A DNA stretch of 64,000 nucleotides from Micromonospora sp. NBC_01699. GTDB taxonomy: Bacteria; Actinomycetota; Actinomycetes; Mycobacteriales; Micromonosporaceae. Made by a program: the position numbers and the translations under genes. Positions 53,498-61,922 of the stretch are shown piece after piece. A model generated the notes under the pieces. It was not told the DNA's origin. It saw nothing but the letters and a program-made list of their open reading frames with translations, and searched no databases. The stretch covers positions 3,906,001 to 3,970,000 of the forward strand of contig NZ_CP109199.1 in NCBI RefSeq assembly GCF_036250065.1, in the 5' to 3' direction. The number at the start of each line of letters is the position of its first letter. Position 1 is the first letter of the stretch.

Positions 53498-53541
53498 CCA
53501 GCGTCGACCGGTACGGCTCCCGCCGCGCCGGTCGACGCTGG
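53498..53541. terminator. Second hairpin between convergent gntR and the ThDP gene
   Basis: Arms CCAGCGTCGACCGG (53498-53511) and CCGGTCGACGCTGG (53528-53541) are perfectly complementary over 14 bp around a 16-nt GC-rich loop. It lies between two convergent genes that both have their own terminator hairpin; it may act as back-up for either. Confidence 0.6.
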
Positions 53542-53667
53542 TCCGGCCAATCCCCACTGGCCAGCAGTGCAAGCACCATCCCCCACCACTCCGACCAGGA
53601 CCCAAGGTCCCACCCGGACCACTCCCGGGTGAGCCCTACCGTCCACCCGGACCACTATTTCGATTCC

Positions 53668-53682
53668 GGGGCCGAAGGCCCC
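53668..53682 (-). terminator. Compact hairpin abutting the ThDP gene stop
   Basis: On the minus strand the stop TAG is followed immediately by GGGGCCTTCGGCCCC, a 6-bp GC stem with a TTC loop. The zero spacing to the stop codon is unusual. Confidence 0.65.
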
Positions 53683-55410
53683 CTACTTGTACATGGTCTG
53701 GTTCATCGTGCCCGGGGCGTACGCGTCCGGGTCGACCCAGACGTTGATCAGCGAGGGCAGGCCGGACTCCCGGGCCCGCTGCATGGCCGGGCCGATGTCC
53801 TCGGGATTGCGCACCTCCTCGCCGTACCCGCCGAGCATCCGGGCGAACTCGTCGTAGCGGACGTCGCCCAGGGTGTTGCCGACCCGGGCCCGAGCGGCGC
53901 CGTACTTCGCCGCCTGGCCGTAGCGGATCTGGTTCATCGACGAGTTGTTGCCGACCACGCCGACGAACGGCAGGTTGAACCGGACCAGGGTCTCGAAGTC
54001 CCAGCCGGTGAGGCTGAAGGCGCCGTCGCCGAAGAGCGCGACGACCTCCTTGTCCGGCCGGCCGTACTTGGCGGCGAGCACGAACGGGATGCCGACGCCG
54101 AGGGTGCCCAGCGGACCGGGGTCCATCCAGTGGCCCGGCGACTTCGGCTGCACCACGCCCCCGGAGAAGGTCACGATGTCGCCACCGTCACCGATGTAGA
54201 TCGAGTCCTCGGTGAGGAACTCGTTGATCTCGTGTGCCAGCCGCAGCGGGTGGATCGGGCTGGCATCGGAGAGTTGGCGCGGAAGCCGCTTCTCGTACGC
54301 CGAGGTCTCCTCGGCCCGGAGCTCGGCGAACCAGGGCTTGCGGCCGGCGGCGCCGTTGTCGATCCGGCCCGATGCCGCCTGGGCGACCGCGGCGAGGATC
54401 GCGCCCGGGTCGCCGACCAGCCCGAGGTCGATGTCGCGGTTCTTTCCGACGGTGCGGTAGTCCATGTCGATCTGCACCACGGTCGCGTTCTTCGGCAGCC
54501 GGCGGCCGTAGCCCATCCGGAAGTCGAACGGGGTGCCGACGATGATGATGACGTCGGCGTTGTTGAACGCGTACCGCCGCGACAGGTGGAAGTGGTGCGG
54601 GTCGCCGGGGGGCAGCGTGCCACGCGCCGACCCGTTCATGTACGCCGGGATGTTGAGCGTCCGGACGAAGTCGATGGCGGCGTCGCTGCCCCGCGCGGTC
54701 CAGACCTGGGTGCCCAGCAGCACGGTCGGCTTCTTGGCCTTGACCAGGATGTCGGCAAGCTGCTCGATGGCCGCCGGGTCACCGATGCTCCTGGTCGAGG
54801 CCCGGTAACGACCGGGCTCCGGGATGGTGCAGTCGGCCAGGCGCACCTCGGCGTCGAGCACGTCACGCGGGATCTCCAGGAAGGACGGTCCCGGAGCACC
54901 GTTGTACGCCTCGCGGAACGCCATCGAGACCATGTCGGCCGCCCGCGCGGTGTGCGGCACGGTGGCGGCGAACTTGGTGATCGGCGTCATCATGTCGACG
55001 TGTGGCAGGTCCTGCAACGAGCCCATCTTGTGCTGGTTGAGCGCGCCCTGACCGCCGATCAGGAGCATCGGGCTCTCGGCCCGGAACGCGTTCGCCACAC
55101 CGGTGACGGCGTCGGTGGTGCCGGGGCCCGCGGTGACGACCGCGCATCCCGGCTTGCCGGTGACCCGCGCGTAGCCGTCGGCCGCGTGCGCGGCGACCTG
55201 CTCGTGCCGGACGTCGACCACCGCGATGCCCTCGTCGACGCAACCGTCGTAGATGTCGATGATGTGGCCGCCGCAGAGCGTGAAGATGACGTCCACACCC
55301 TCGGCCTTGAGTGCCTTGGCGACCAGGTGTCCGCCCGAGATCCGCTCCGGATCACGACTCGGCTCGGCGAGGATCGGGTCCACGACGGATTCCCTCGCGG
55401 TCTGAACCAT
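53683..55410 (-). CDS. ThDP-dependent enzyme, candidate oxalyl-CoA decarboxylase
   Basis: 575 aa acetolactate-synthase-fold enzyme. N-terminal domain with the activating Glu in VVDVRHEQVAAHAADGYARVTG, central domain (PTVLLGTQVWTARG), C-terminal ThDP/Mg motif VVALFGDGAFSLTGWDFETLVRFNLPFVGVVGNNSSMNQIRYG. The link to frc by a duplicated operator block makes oxalyl-CoA decarboxylase the best guess. The residues known from Oxalobacter Oxc (a Tyr-Glu pair near the glutamine loop, Tyr in NNGGIYKG, the C-terminal Ser lid) are not evident; the active-site loop reads NNSSMNQI. It could instead be a 2-hydroxyacyl-CoA lyase or acetolactate-synthase-like enzyme. ATG 55410 follows AAGGGAG. Confidence 0.8.
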   Translation of the reverse strand: MVQTARESVVDPILAEPSRDPERISGGHLVAKALKAEGVDVIFTLCGGHIIDIYDGCVDEGIAVVDVRHEQVAAHAADGYARVTGKPGCAVVTAGPGTTDAVTGVANAFRAESPMLLIGGQGALNQHKMGSLQDLPHVDMMTPITKFAATVPHTARAADMVSMAFREAYNGAPGPSFLEIPRDVLDAEVRLADCTIPEPGRYRASTRSIGDPAAIEQLADILVKAKKPTVLLGTQVWTARGSDAAIDFVRTLNIPAYMNGSARGTLPPGDPHHFHLSRRYAFNNADVIIIVGTPFDFRMGYGRRLPKNATVVQIDMDYRTVGKNRDIDLGLVGDPGAILAAVAQAASGRIDNGAAGRKPWFAELRAEETSAYEKRLPRQLSDASPIHPLRLAHEINEFLTEDSIYIGDGGDIVTFSGGVVQPKSPGHWMDPGPLGTLGVGIPFVLAAKYGRPDKEVVALFGDGAFSLTGWDFETLVRFNLPFVGVVGNNSSMNQIRYGQAAKYGAARARVGNTLGDVRYDEFARMLGGYGEEVRNPEDIGPAMQRARESGLPSLINVWVDPDAYAPGTMNQTMYK

Positions 55411-55716
55411 GTTTCTCAACTCCCTTGAGTCGCCGCCGGTGACCTGCGTGCACGAATGCGGCGGGTCCGGCGGTGTTGGGCTGGAAAACTGTTCCGGGAC
55501 GCGTGCGGGCGCGGCGCGACGGGCGCGCTCGGCGCACGGCTCCACATCGGCTGCTCGACCAGGGCAACCTCCCTCGTCCACGGCTGGGCACGGTCGCGCG
55601 TCACCGGCCGGGGCGGGCCGGGCGGCACGGATCGCGGGTGATTCGCGGCGTCAGCGGTGGTCGCCGCACGGGCTCGATGTCGCTGACGAGTCATGGGGTT
55701 CCTCCGCCACCATCAA

Positions 55717-55783
55717 GGATTGCATACCGTATGGGGTAGGCAATATCGTGGCTCATGTAACAGCGGGGTGTCTAGGGGTTAGC
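55717..55783. repeat. Duplicated 67-nt operator/promoter block, copy D
   Basis: Identical at 65 of 67 positions to 63270-63336 (the differences are one C/T and one G/T). It contains GCATAC-C-GTATGG (55722-55734) inside a larger ATTGC...GCAAT dyad, then ATATCGTGG, ATGTAACAGCGGGG and TGTCTAGGGG. Conservation well beyond the dyad suggests that the promoter was duplicated with the operator. Both copies stand upstream of minus-strand genes: the ThDP enzyme here and frc at the other copy. Confidence 0.85.
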
Positions 55784-55872
55784 GACAGTTTTCCGTGGGA
55801 CCGACACCACGCTCCCGACCTGGGGACCCGTCGGCCGGCAGCGTGGTGGCCTTGGTCACTGGATCAAAGCCT

Positions 55873-55892
55873 GCATACAAAAACCTGTATGC
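55873..55892. promoter_or_regulatory. GCATAC-type operator site E
   Basis: GCATAC, eight nt (AAAAACCT), then GTATGC: perfect half-sites at the wide spacing, in a locally AT-rich context. It lies 90 nt to the right of block D and 280 nt upstream of the small 68-aa gene, so it could serve that gene or form a loop with block D. Confidence 0.6.
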
Positions 55893-56171
55893 TGAAGACC
55901 GGCGCAACGGGAATCGGGCCAACGAAGCAGGTCCACGGTGAACGGAACCATCTCCCGCACGACGGGCCGGACCCCCGGCTGCGCCGCCAGGTCACACCGG
56001 GATGCCCCGAGGGCCCGGACCTGCCAGCCCGGACCCTCGCTGACCACATCGAACACACGCACCCGTCCCGCTGGGCGCAACGCGGCACCCAGCCCGCAAG
56101 CCCGGCCGGTGCGTACCTCCCGTGGGACGTCGTTTCACGGGAACGCCAATAACCGACGAGGTGAAGAGGTC

Positions 56172-56378
56172 ATGGCAAGCCAAGGAGAGTTCGTACGTTT
56201 CCTCAACCGAATCCGGCGCGGACTGAACCTTCCGCGTGGATTCAACGCCGACGGTCGTACCCTCGGGCTCGGCCTGGCGCTCGCACTGGAATCCCAGCGG
56301 CGAGCCACCCGGCCGAGCGACGAGGAGATCGCGCGGCTGCTGAACGAGCGCACCGAGAACGACCTCGTGAAGCTGTGA
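56172..56378 (+). CDS. Small hypothetical protein
   Basis: 68 aa, MASQGEFVRFLNRIRRGLNLP..., basic N-terminal helix, a central LGLGLALALESQRR helix and an acidic C-terminus (SDEEIARLLNERTENDLVKL). GAGGTGAAGAGG precedes the ATG. No family recognised. It is convergent with terC, 7 nt apart, and the nearest upstream regulatory element is operator site E, so it may belong to the same regulon. The upstream in-frame extension to 55938 is low-complexity and rejected. Confidence 0.6.
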   Translation: MASQGEFVRFLNRIRRGLNLPRGFNADGRTLGLGLALALESQRRATRPSDEEIARLLNERTENDLVKL

Positions 56379-56385
56379 CAACCGA

Positions 56386-57423
56386 TCAGGACGCATCACG
56401 TTCCGCCATGGCGACTTCCGAGGTCCCCGGCTGATCGTCGTCCTTGGCACCACCGGCCGGGACGGCGGCGGGTTCTACCGCCCGTCGTCCGTCCCGCCGG
56501 GTCTTCAACAGGCTGGCCACGGTGGTGACCAGCAGCGTACCGAGGATGACCCCGAGCGAGACGACGATCGGCACCTCGGGTGCCCACCCAACCCCGTCGT
56601 GGTGCAGCGCCTCCAGGACCAGCTTCACGCCGATGAAGGCGAGGATGAGCGCCAGTCCCTTGCTCAGGTACACCAGGCGGTCCAGCAGGGCACCGATCAG
56701 GAAGTAGAGCTGCCGCAGGCCCATCAACGCGAACGTGTTCGCGGTGAAGACCAGGTACGGCTCCTGGGTCAGGCCGAAGATCGCCGGGATGGAGTCGAGC
56801 GCGAACAGCAGGTCGGTGGTACCGATGGCGACCATGACGATCAGCATCGGGGTCACCATCCGCCGACCGTCGATCCGTGCGAACACCGACGCGCCGTGGT
56901 AGGACTCGGTCGTCGGCAGCACCTTCCGGACCGTACGCAACGCGACGTTCTCCGAGAACTCGTCCTCCTGTTGCGGCCCGACCAACTTGATCGCGGTGTA
57001 GATCAGGAACGCGCCGAACAGGTAGAAGAGCCAGTCGAACCGGGTGATCGCCTGGGCACCCGCGGCGATGAACACGCCCCGGAGCAGCAGCGCGATCACG
57101 ATGCCGATCAGCAGCACCTTCTGCCGGTACTTCACCGGCACCGCGAACCGGCTCATGATGATGACGAACACGAACAGGTTGTCGACACTGAGCGAATACT
57201 CGGTGAGCCAACCCGCGAAGAACTGCCCGCCGTACGTGGCGCCGGCCGTCCCGGTCAGGACCAGGCCGAAGGCGACCGCCGCCAGGATGTAGAAGCTCAC
57301 CCACGCCACGCACTCCCGAAAGGACGGGTCGCGCGGATTGCGGGCCACCAGGTAGAAGTCGATGGCGATCATCACGATGAAGGCGCTGATCGTTACCGCC
57401 CACACCCAGCCGGGCAGATTCAT
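56386..57423 (-). CDS. TerC-family integral membrane protein
   Basis: 345 aa with about eight to nine helices. Family motifs: WLTEYSLSVDNLFVFVIIMSRFAVP (acidic residues in the membrane) and its internal repeat IVMVAIGTTDLLFALDSIPAIFGLTQEPYLVFTANTFALMGLRQLYFLI. The cytoplasmic tail is charged. TerC/Alx/MeeF proteins are implicated in Mn2+ export and metal supply to exported enzymes. Last gene of the minus-strand series from frc; GGAGGT precedes the ATG. Role in oxalate use is unclear; coping with metal released from metal-oxalate complexes is one idea. Confidence 0.88.
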   Translation of the reverse strand: MNLPGWVWAVTISAFIVMIAIDFYLVARNPRDPSFRECVAWVSFYILAAVAFGLVLTGTAGATYGGQFFAGWLTEYSLSVDNLFVFVIIMSRFAVPVKYRQKVLLIGIVIALLLRGVFIAAGAQAITRFDWLFYLFGAFLIYTAIKLVGPQQEDEFSENVALRTVRKVLPTTESYHGASVFARIDGRRMVTPMLIVMVAIGTTDLLFALDSIPAIFGLTQEPYLVFTANTFALMGLRQLYFLIGALLDRLVYLSKGLALILAFIGVKLVLEALHHDGVGWAPEVPIVVSLGVILGTLLVTTVASLLKTRRDGRRAVEPAAVPAGGAKDDDQPGTSEVAMAERDAS

Positions 57424-57998
57424 GCCCTACCTCCGGTCCGGGGCCGGATCAGCCGGCCCAACCCCTGCCCGGCGCCGCGATTCCGCCGCCGGTTCTCCCG
57501 TGCCTGCCACTGCGCCTCGGCGTGCCGCAGGTAGAAGGCGTACAGCCGATCGGCCGGCTCGTTGTCCCGCCGGATCCGGCGCAACCAGCCCGGCGCGAAC
57601 CGCTCGTGCAGCCAACTGAACCCGATGGCGAACCCGAGACTGATCATCGCCTGGTACGCGAGGAAGCCGAGCACGTCCGGCGGTAGTGCCGGCCGACCGG
57701 CGATCAGCAGACCGGCCAGCACCTCGTGGACGAGCCTGGCCAGCGGGAACCCGACGAACCAGTAGAGCCCGGCCGGCGCGAACACCCCGGGCGTGATGAT
57801 CCCCGCCCCGAGCAGCGCGCCGAACCCGCCACCGACCAGCGCCATCGGCAGGCCGAGAGCCACCCCGGTGGCCACCGCCCAGCCGAACGGCTGGCCCACG
57901 ATCAGGGCGAGTCCCAGGGCCGCCAGTCCGGCGCTCGCGCCGATGCCGGCGCCGGGAACCGCTATCCGACCGAGGTCTCTCATCCGCTTGGCAGTCAT
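57420..57998 (-). CDS. Hypothetical polytopic membrane protein
   Basis: 192 aa. Four or five hydrophobic segments: IAVPGAGIGASAGLAALGLALIVG, FGWAVATGVALGLPMALVGGGFGALLGAGI, LYWFVGFPLARLVHEVLAGLLI, VLGFLAYQAMISLGFAIGF. The tail is basic (LYAFYLRHAEAQWQARENRRRNRG). No family recognised. It starts 2 nt past the stop of the Nramp-like gene and its stop overlaps the TerC start (ATGA), so it is cotranslated with both and may be a partner of one of them. Confidence 0.75.
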   Translation of the reverse strand: MTAKRMRDLGRIAVPGAGIGASAGLAALGLALIVGQPFGWAVATGVALGLPMALVGGGFGALLGAGIITPGVFAPAGLYWFVGFPLARLVHEVLAGLLIAGRPALPPDVLGFLAYQAMISLGFAIGFSWLHERFAPGWLRRIRRDNEPADRLYAFYLRHAEAQWQARENRRRNRGAGQGLGRLIRPRTGGRA

Positions 57999-57999
57999 C

Positions 58000-59538
58000 T
58001 CAGCCCACTACCACGCCGAACCGGATGAGGCTGTAGACCAGCATGCCCAGGTAGAACACCGCACCGAACCCGATGATCAGATTCTGTAGCACGCCGGGTC
58101 GGATTGGTTTGGGCAGCATCCGGTTGTTCACCAGGAGCAGCACCACGCAGTACGTACCCATGGCGAAGGTGGACAGGAAGGCCAGCACGTCGAGGATCGC
58201 GCCCGGACCGTCGGCGGGGCCGAACAGCAGGATCAGGATTCCGAACGTGATGACGCCCCAGAGGAAGCCGGCGTAGAGCTTCGACATGCCGAAGCGCTTC
58301 GCCCCGCGGATGAAGTGGTAGCTCATGTCGGCCTGGCCGCGTGAGAACGAGTCGAACAGGCCGAGCGTGGCGTTGAGACCGATCAGCGCGATGAAACCGA
58401 GGAAGATACCGCGCAGCACCGGCGCACCGGCCGAGGCGAAGGCGTCCGCCATCGCGGTCAGGGCGACCTCCCGGTCACCGTCGCGGATCAGCCCGGCGAC
58501 GTTGGGACTCTCCCGCGCCGCGGTCTGGGCCAGCACGGTGAACGAGATGGTGACCAGCATCGTGATGCCCCAGAAGAGCAGGATCGCGTCGAAGGTCACC
58601 CACTTGCGCCAACCCCGCCACTTGCGCATCTCGGCCGGGTTGTCGGTGTCGAACATGAACCCGCGCGAGGGCATGACCTCTTCCTCGCCCGCCGACCGCA
58701 GCCCGCGGATCCTCGGAATGTGCGCGCCCATGCCGGCGCCGGAGTCCCGCAGGTGCAGCGTGTACCACATCTGCTGCATGCCGGACGGTCCGGCGAACGC
58801 GACCGCGCCGACCAGCACCGGGAACCAGGCCGCCGACATCGCCTCGTCGGGCAGGTAACCGAAGTGGAACATGCCGCTGAGCGTCGAGGTGACGTCGCTG
58901 AACCGGCCGACCATCGAGGCCGCCACGGCGGTGCCGACCACGAGTACGCCGATCAGGATGCCCAGCAGGCTCTCCAGCAGGGGGTAGATCACCGACGCCA
59001 GGCTGAACAGGATGCCGACCACGATCAGGCCGATACAGGAGGTGACCACCCAGGGTATGCCGGTCACCTCCTCGAAGGCGGCGGCACCGGTGGAGAGGTG
59101 ACCCGGCCAGATGTAGACCAGGATCGCCACCCCGAAGAAGAACCACATCAGTGGTTTGAACACCCGGGCGGCGCCGAAGAAGATGCTCTCGCCGGTGGCC
59201 ATCGCGTACCGGGCCATCTCCAGCATGACGAACGCCTGGAGGGTGACGCCGATCAGGAACAGCCAACGGATCTCCGGCCCGAAGACCAGGACCAGTCGGG
59301 GCCACATGTACGACTCGCCCATGCCGACGCCGAGCGCGACGAGGAACACGGTGGGGCCGAGCAGGTGGATGGAGGGGGGTGCGTCCGGCAACTCCCGGAT
59401 CGGCATTGGTTCGAGGCCGCCGGCCCGCCAGACGCGTTGCTCGCCGGGATTGGCTGCCGGGATGGATGCGGTGGTGCCGGGTGGAGCGGTGGCGCCGCCC
59501 CCCTGGGGGTGGGGGCCGGGAATGTTTGAAGCGTCCAC
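58000..59538 (-). CDS. Nramp-superfamily transporter lacking canonical metal motifs
   Basis: 512 aa; a soluble N-terminus (about 55 residues, Pro/Gly/Ala) and about eleven membrane helices. Overall pattern is Nramp/APC fold, but helix 1, where Nramp has DPGN, reads VALGVGMGESYMWP, and helix 6, where Nramp has MPHN, reads AFAGPSGMQQMWY. The classical Mn/Fe ligands (Asp, Asn, Met) are thus not in place. Helix 6 is followed by a long cytoplasmic loop (about residues 265-300). GTG start after GAGGAGG. It lies in the minus-strand series from frc and the CoA ligase, so it may carry oxalate or a metal-oxalate complex. Confidence 0.8.
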   Translation of the reverse strand: MDASNIPGPHPQGGGATAPPGTTASIPAANPGEQRVWRAGGLEPMPIRELPDAPPSIHLLGPTVFLVALGVGMGESYMWPRLVLVFGPEIRWLFLIGVTLQAFVMLEMARYAMATGESIFFGAARVFKPLMWFFFGVAILVYIWPGHLSTGAAAFEEVTGIPWVVTSCIGLIVVGILFSLASVIYPLLESLLGILIGVLVVGTAVAASMVGRFSDVTSTLSGMFHFGYLPDEAMSAAWFPVLVGAVAFAGPSGMQQMWYTLHLRDSGAGMGAHIPRIRGLRSAGEEEVMPSRGFMFDTDNPAEMRKWRGWRKWVTFDAILLFWGITMLVTISFTVLAQTAARESPNVAGLIRDGDREVALTAMADAFASAGAPVLRGIFLGFIALIGLNATLGLFDSFSRGQADMSYHFIRGAKRFGMSKLYAGFLWGVITFGILILLFGPADGPGAILDVLAFLSTFAMGTYCVVLLLVNNRMLPKPIRPGVLQNLIIGFGAVFYLGMLVYSLIRFGVVVG

Positions 59539-59686
59539 GTTGGACCTCCTCGGGACCTAGTGGCTGGGGGGTCTGGGGGACGGACCCAGACCCCGACGTC
59601 ATGTCCTGTTCGCCTCCTGGCCGCGGGAGCGGTCGCTGTCGCAGGTTTCCCCTCGGCAAGACCGGTGTGCCGCGGGTCTTCTCGGA

Positions 59687-61855
59687 TCAGCCGCCGGTGC
59701 TCGGGTCGACGCCGACGAGCCCTGCGGCCCGGGCCCAGCGGTACTTCGCGCCGAGCACGGCGACCGGCTTCTCCGTGGTGTACGGGTAGGCCACGATGCC
59801 GTGCCGGTACAGGTGCTCGCTTGCCTGCTCGACCTCCACGTCGCCGGCGAGCGAGGCGACGACGGGCTTGTGGATGCCCTTGGCCCGGAACTCCTCGACC
59901 ACGTCGACCACCAGCTCAGCGAAGACCATCGGCGGGGTGACGATGGTGTGCCAGTAGCCGAGGATCAGCGCGTGGATCCGGGGATCGGACAGGCCGAGCG
60001 CGATGGTGTTCCGGTAGGTCGACGGCGGTTCGCCGCCGGTGATGTCCACCGGGTTGCCGGCCGCGCCGAAGGGCGGGATGAACGCGCGGAACGCCTCGTC
60101 GAGATCCGACGGAATCTCCATCAGGCGCAGACCGTTGTCGACGCAGGCGTCGGAGAGCAGCACGCCCGAGCCGCCGGCACCGGTGATGATGACGACGTTC
60201 TCGCCCTGCGGGGTGGGCAGCAGCGGAATGCCGCGGGCGTATTCGAGCAGGTCGTTGAGGCCGGGGGCGCGGATCACGCCGCTCTGGCGCAGGATGTCGT
60301 CGTACACCTTGTCGTTGCCGGCGAGCGCGCCGGTGTGCGAGCTGGCGGCCTTGGCGCCCTGGGCGGTCCGACCGGCCTTGAGCACCAGCACCGGCTTGGT
60401 CTTCGACACCCGCTTGGCGGTCTCGGCGAAGGCCCGCCCGTCCTTGAGGTCCTCCAGGTGCATGGCGATGAGCTGGGTGTTGGGGTCGGTCTCGAAGAAG
60501 GTCAGCAGGTCGTCCTCGTCGATGTCGGCCTTGTTGCCGACGCCGACGATCGAGGAGACACCCATCTTGGCGGACCGGCTGAAGCCGAGGATCGCCATGC
60601 CGATGCCGCCGCTCTGCGAGGAGAGGGCCACCCCACCCTTGACGTCGTACGGGGTGCAGAAGGTCGCCGAGAGGTTCTCCGGCGTGTAGTAGTAGCCGTA
60701 GATGTTCGGCCCGAGGATGCGTACGCCGTGCCGGCGGGCGATCGCCACGACCTCGTCCTGGAGTTCGTGGTTGCCGGTCTCGCCGAAGCCGGACGGGATC
60801 AGGATCGCCCCGGCCACGCCCTTGGCGCCGACCTCCTCCAGTGCCTGCGGCACGAACCTCGCCGGAATGGCGAAGACCGCGACGTCCACCGGTCCGGGTA
60901 CGTCGCTGATGCTGCGGAACGCCTTGCGGTCCAGGATCTCGTCGGCCTTCGGGTTGATCGGGTAGATCTCGCCCTGGTAGCCGCCGTTGACCAGGTTCTT
61001 CATCACCGAGTTGCCGATCTTGCCGGCCTCGGCGGAGGCACCGATCACGGCGACCGCGGCCGGCCGCATGATCCGGTTCATGCTGGCCAGGATCTCCTCC
61101 TCGGAGAACCGCTCCGGCGTCCTGGCCGCGTTGTCGTCGATCAGGATCCGGACGTCCACCGCGGTCGCACCGGTCGAGGTGGCCAGCACCGGGTTGAGGT
61201 CGACCTCGGCCAGCTCCGGGAAGTCGGTGACCAGGTCGGACAGCCGCTGGATCAATCCGGCGAGCACCTCCCGGTTGGCCGGCTCGGCACCGCGTACGCC
61301 GCGCAGGATCTCGGCCGCGGCGATGCCGTCGATCATCGACAGCGCGGTCTCGTGGTCGGCCGGGGCGAGCCGGAAGGTCACGTCCTTGAGCACCTCGACC
61401 AGCACACCGCCGAGCCCGAACGCGACCACCTTGCCGAAGGTCTCGTCGGTGACGGTGCCGACGATCACCTCGTGGCCGGTGGTGAGCAGCTGCTGCACCT
61501 GGACCCCGACGATCCGGGCGTCGGCCCGGTACGCCTTCGCGTTGTCGAGGATGGTCTGGAAGCCGTCCGCCACCTCGGCCGGCGTCTTCAGCCCGACCAG
61601 CACGCCGCCGGCCTCGGTCTTGTGCAGGATGTCCGGTGAGACGATCTTCAGAACCACCGGCAGACCGATCTGCCCGGCCAGGGTCACCGCCTCGTCGGCG
61701 CTGGTGGCCAGCCCCTCGCCGGGGGTGGCGATCCCGTACGCCTCGACCACCAGCCGACCCTCGGGCGCGGTCAGCGAGTCACGGCCCTCGGCACGGACCT
61801 GGTCCAGGACCCGGCGTACCGCCTCGCGGTCGTAGCTGGTTGCGTTGTCTGGCAT
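59687..61855 (-). CDS. ADP-forming acyl-CoA synthetase (NDP-forming, permuted domain order)
   Basis: 722 aa single-chain acid:CoA ligase (ADP-forming). The ATP-grasp part is N-terminal (LTAPEGRLVVEAYGIATPG, PVVLKIVSPDILHKTEAGGV, ELAEVDLNPVLA), followed by the CoA-binding domain (MRPAAVAVIGASAEAGKIGNSVMKNL) and ligase domain with the phospho-histidine in ASSHTGALAGND and ITGAGGSGVLLSD. This order is the reverse of the common acetyl-CoA synthetase (ADP) alpha-beta fusion. Between frc and the transporter it may activate oxalate, formate or another short acid, priming the Frc cycle. Substrate not readable. Confidence 0.86.
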   Translation of the reverse strand: MPDNATSYDREAVRRVLDQVRAEGRDSLTAPEGRLVVEAYGIATPGEGLATSADEAVTLAGQIGLPVVLKIVSPDILHKTEAGGVLVGLKTPAEVADGFQTILDNAKAYRADARIVGVQVQQLLTTGHEVIVGTVTDETFGKVVAFGLGGVLVEVLKDVTFRLAPADHETALSMIDGIAAAEILRGVRGAEPANREVLAGLIQRLSDLVTDFPELAEVDLNPVLATSTGATAVDVRILIDDNAARTPERFSEEEILASMNRIMRPAAVAVIGASAEAGKIGNSVMKNLVNGGYQGEIYPINPKADEILDRKAFRSISDVPGPVDVAVFAIPARFVPQALEEVGAKGVAGAILIPSGFGETGNHELQDEVVAIARRHGVRILGPNIYGYYYTPENLSATFCTPYDVKGGVALSSQSGGIGMAILGFSRSAKMGVSSIVGVGNKADIDEDDLLTFFETDPNTQLIAMHLEDLKDGRAFAETAKRVSKTKPVLVLKAGRTAQGAKAASSHTGALAGNDKVYDDILRQSGVIRAPGLNDLLEYARGIPLLPTPQGENVVIITGAGGSGVLLSDACVDNGLRLMEIPSDLDEAFRAFIPPFGAAGNPVDITGGEPPSTYRNTIALGLSDPRIHALILGYWHTIVTPPMVFAELVVDVVEEFRAKGIHKPVVASLAGDVEVEQASEHLYRHGIVAYPYTTEKPVAVLGAKYRWARAAGLVGVDPSTGG

Positions 61856-61922
61856 TTCCTCGTCTCTCCTTCGGACCGATTGCTCCGCCGGTCGCGGCGG
61901 ACGGTGGACAGCGGCGGGATGG

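Larger units (their letters stand above)
55411..56171. other. 761-nt regulatory stretch with no clear gene
   Basis: Between the ThDP gene and a small plus-strand gene. Short open frames exist on both strands, but all are Arg/Pro/Ala-rich without ribosome binding sites. It contains operator block D (55717-55783) and site E (55873-55892). The roughly 300 nt between block D and the ThDP start would be an unusually long 5' leader if transcription starts at block D. I found no riboswitch-like fold by eye. Confidence 0.55.

Noticed and set aside
55938..56171. Upstream extension of the small 68-aa protein
   Set aside because: 78 Arg/Thr/Ala-rich codons without a ribosome binding site; GAGGTGAAGAGG directly before the internal ATG decides the start.
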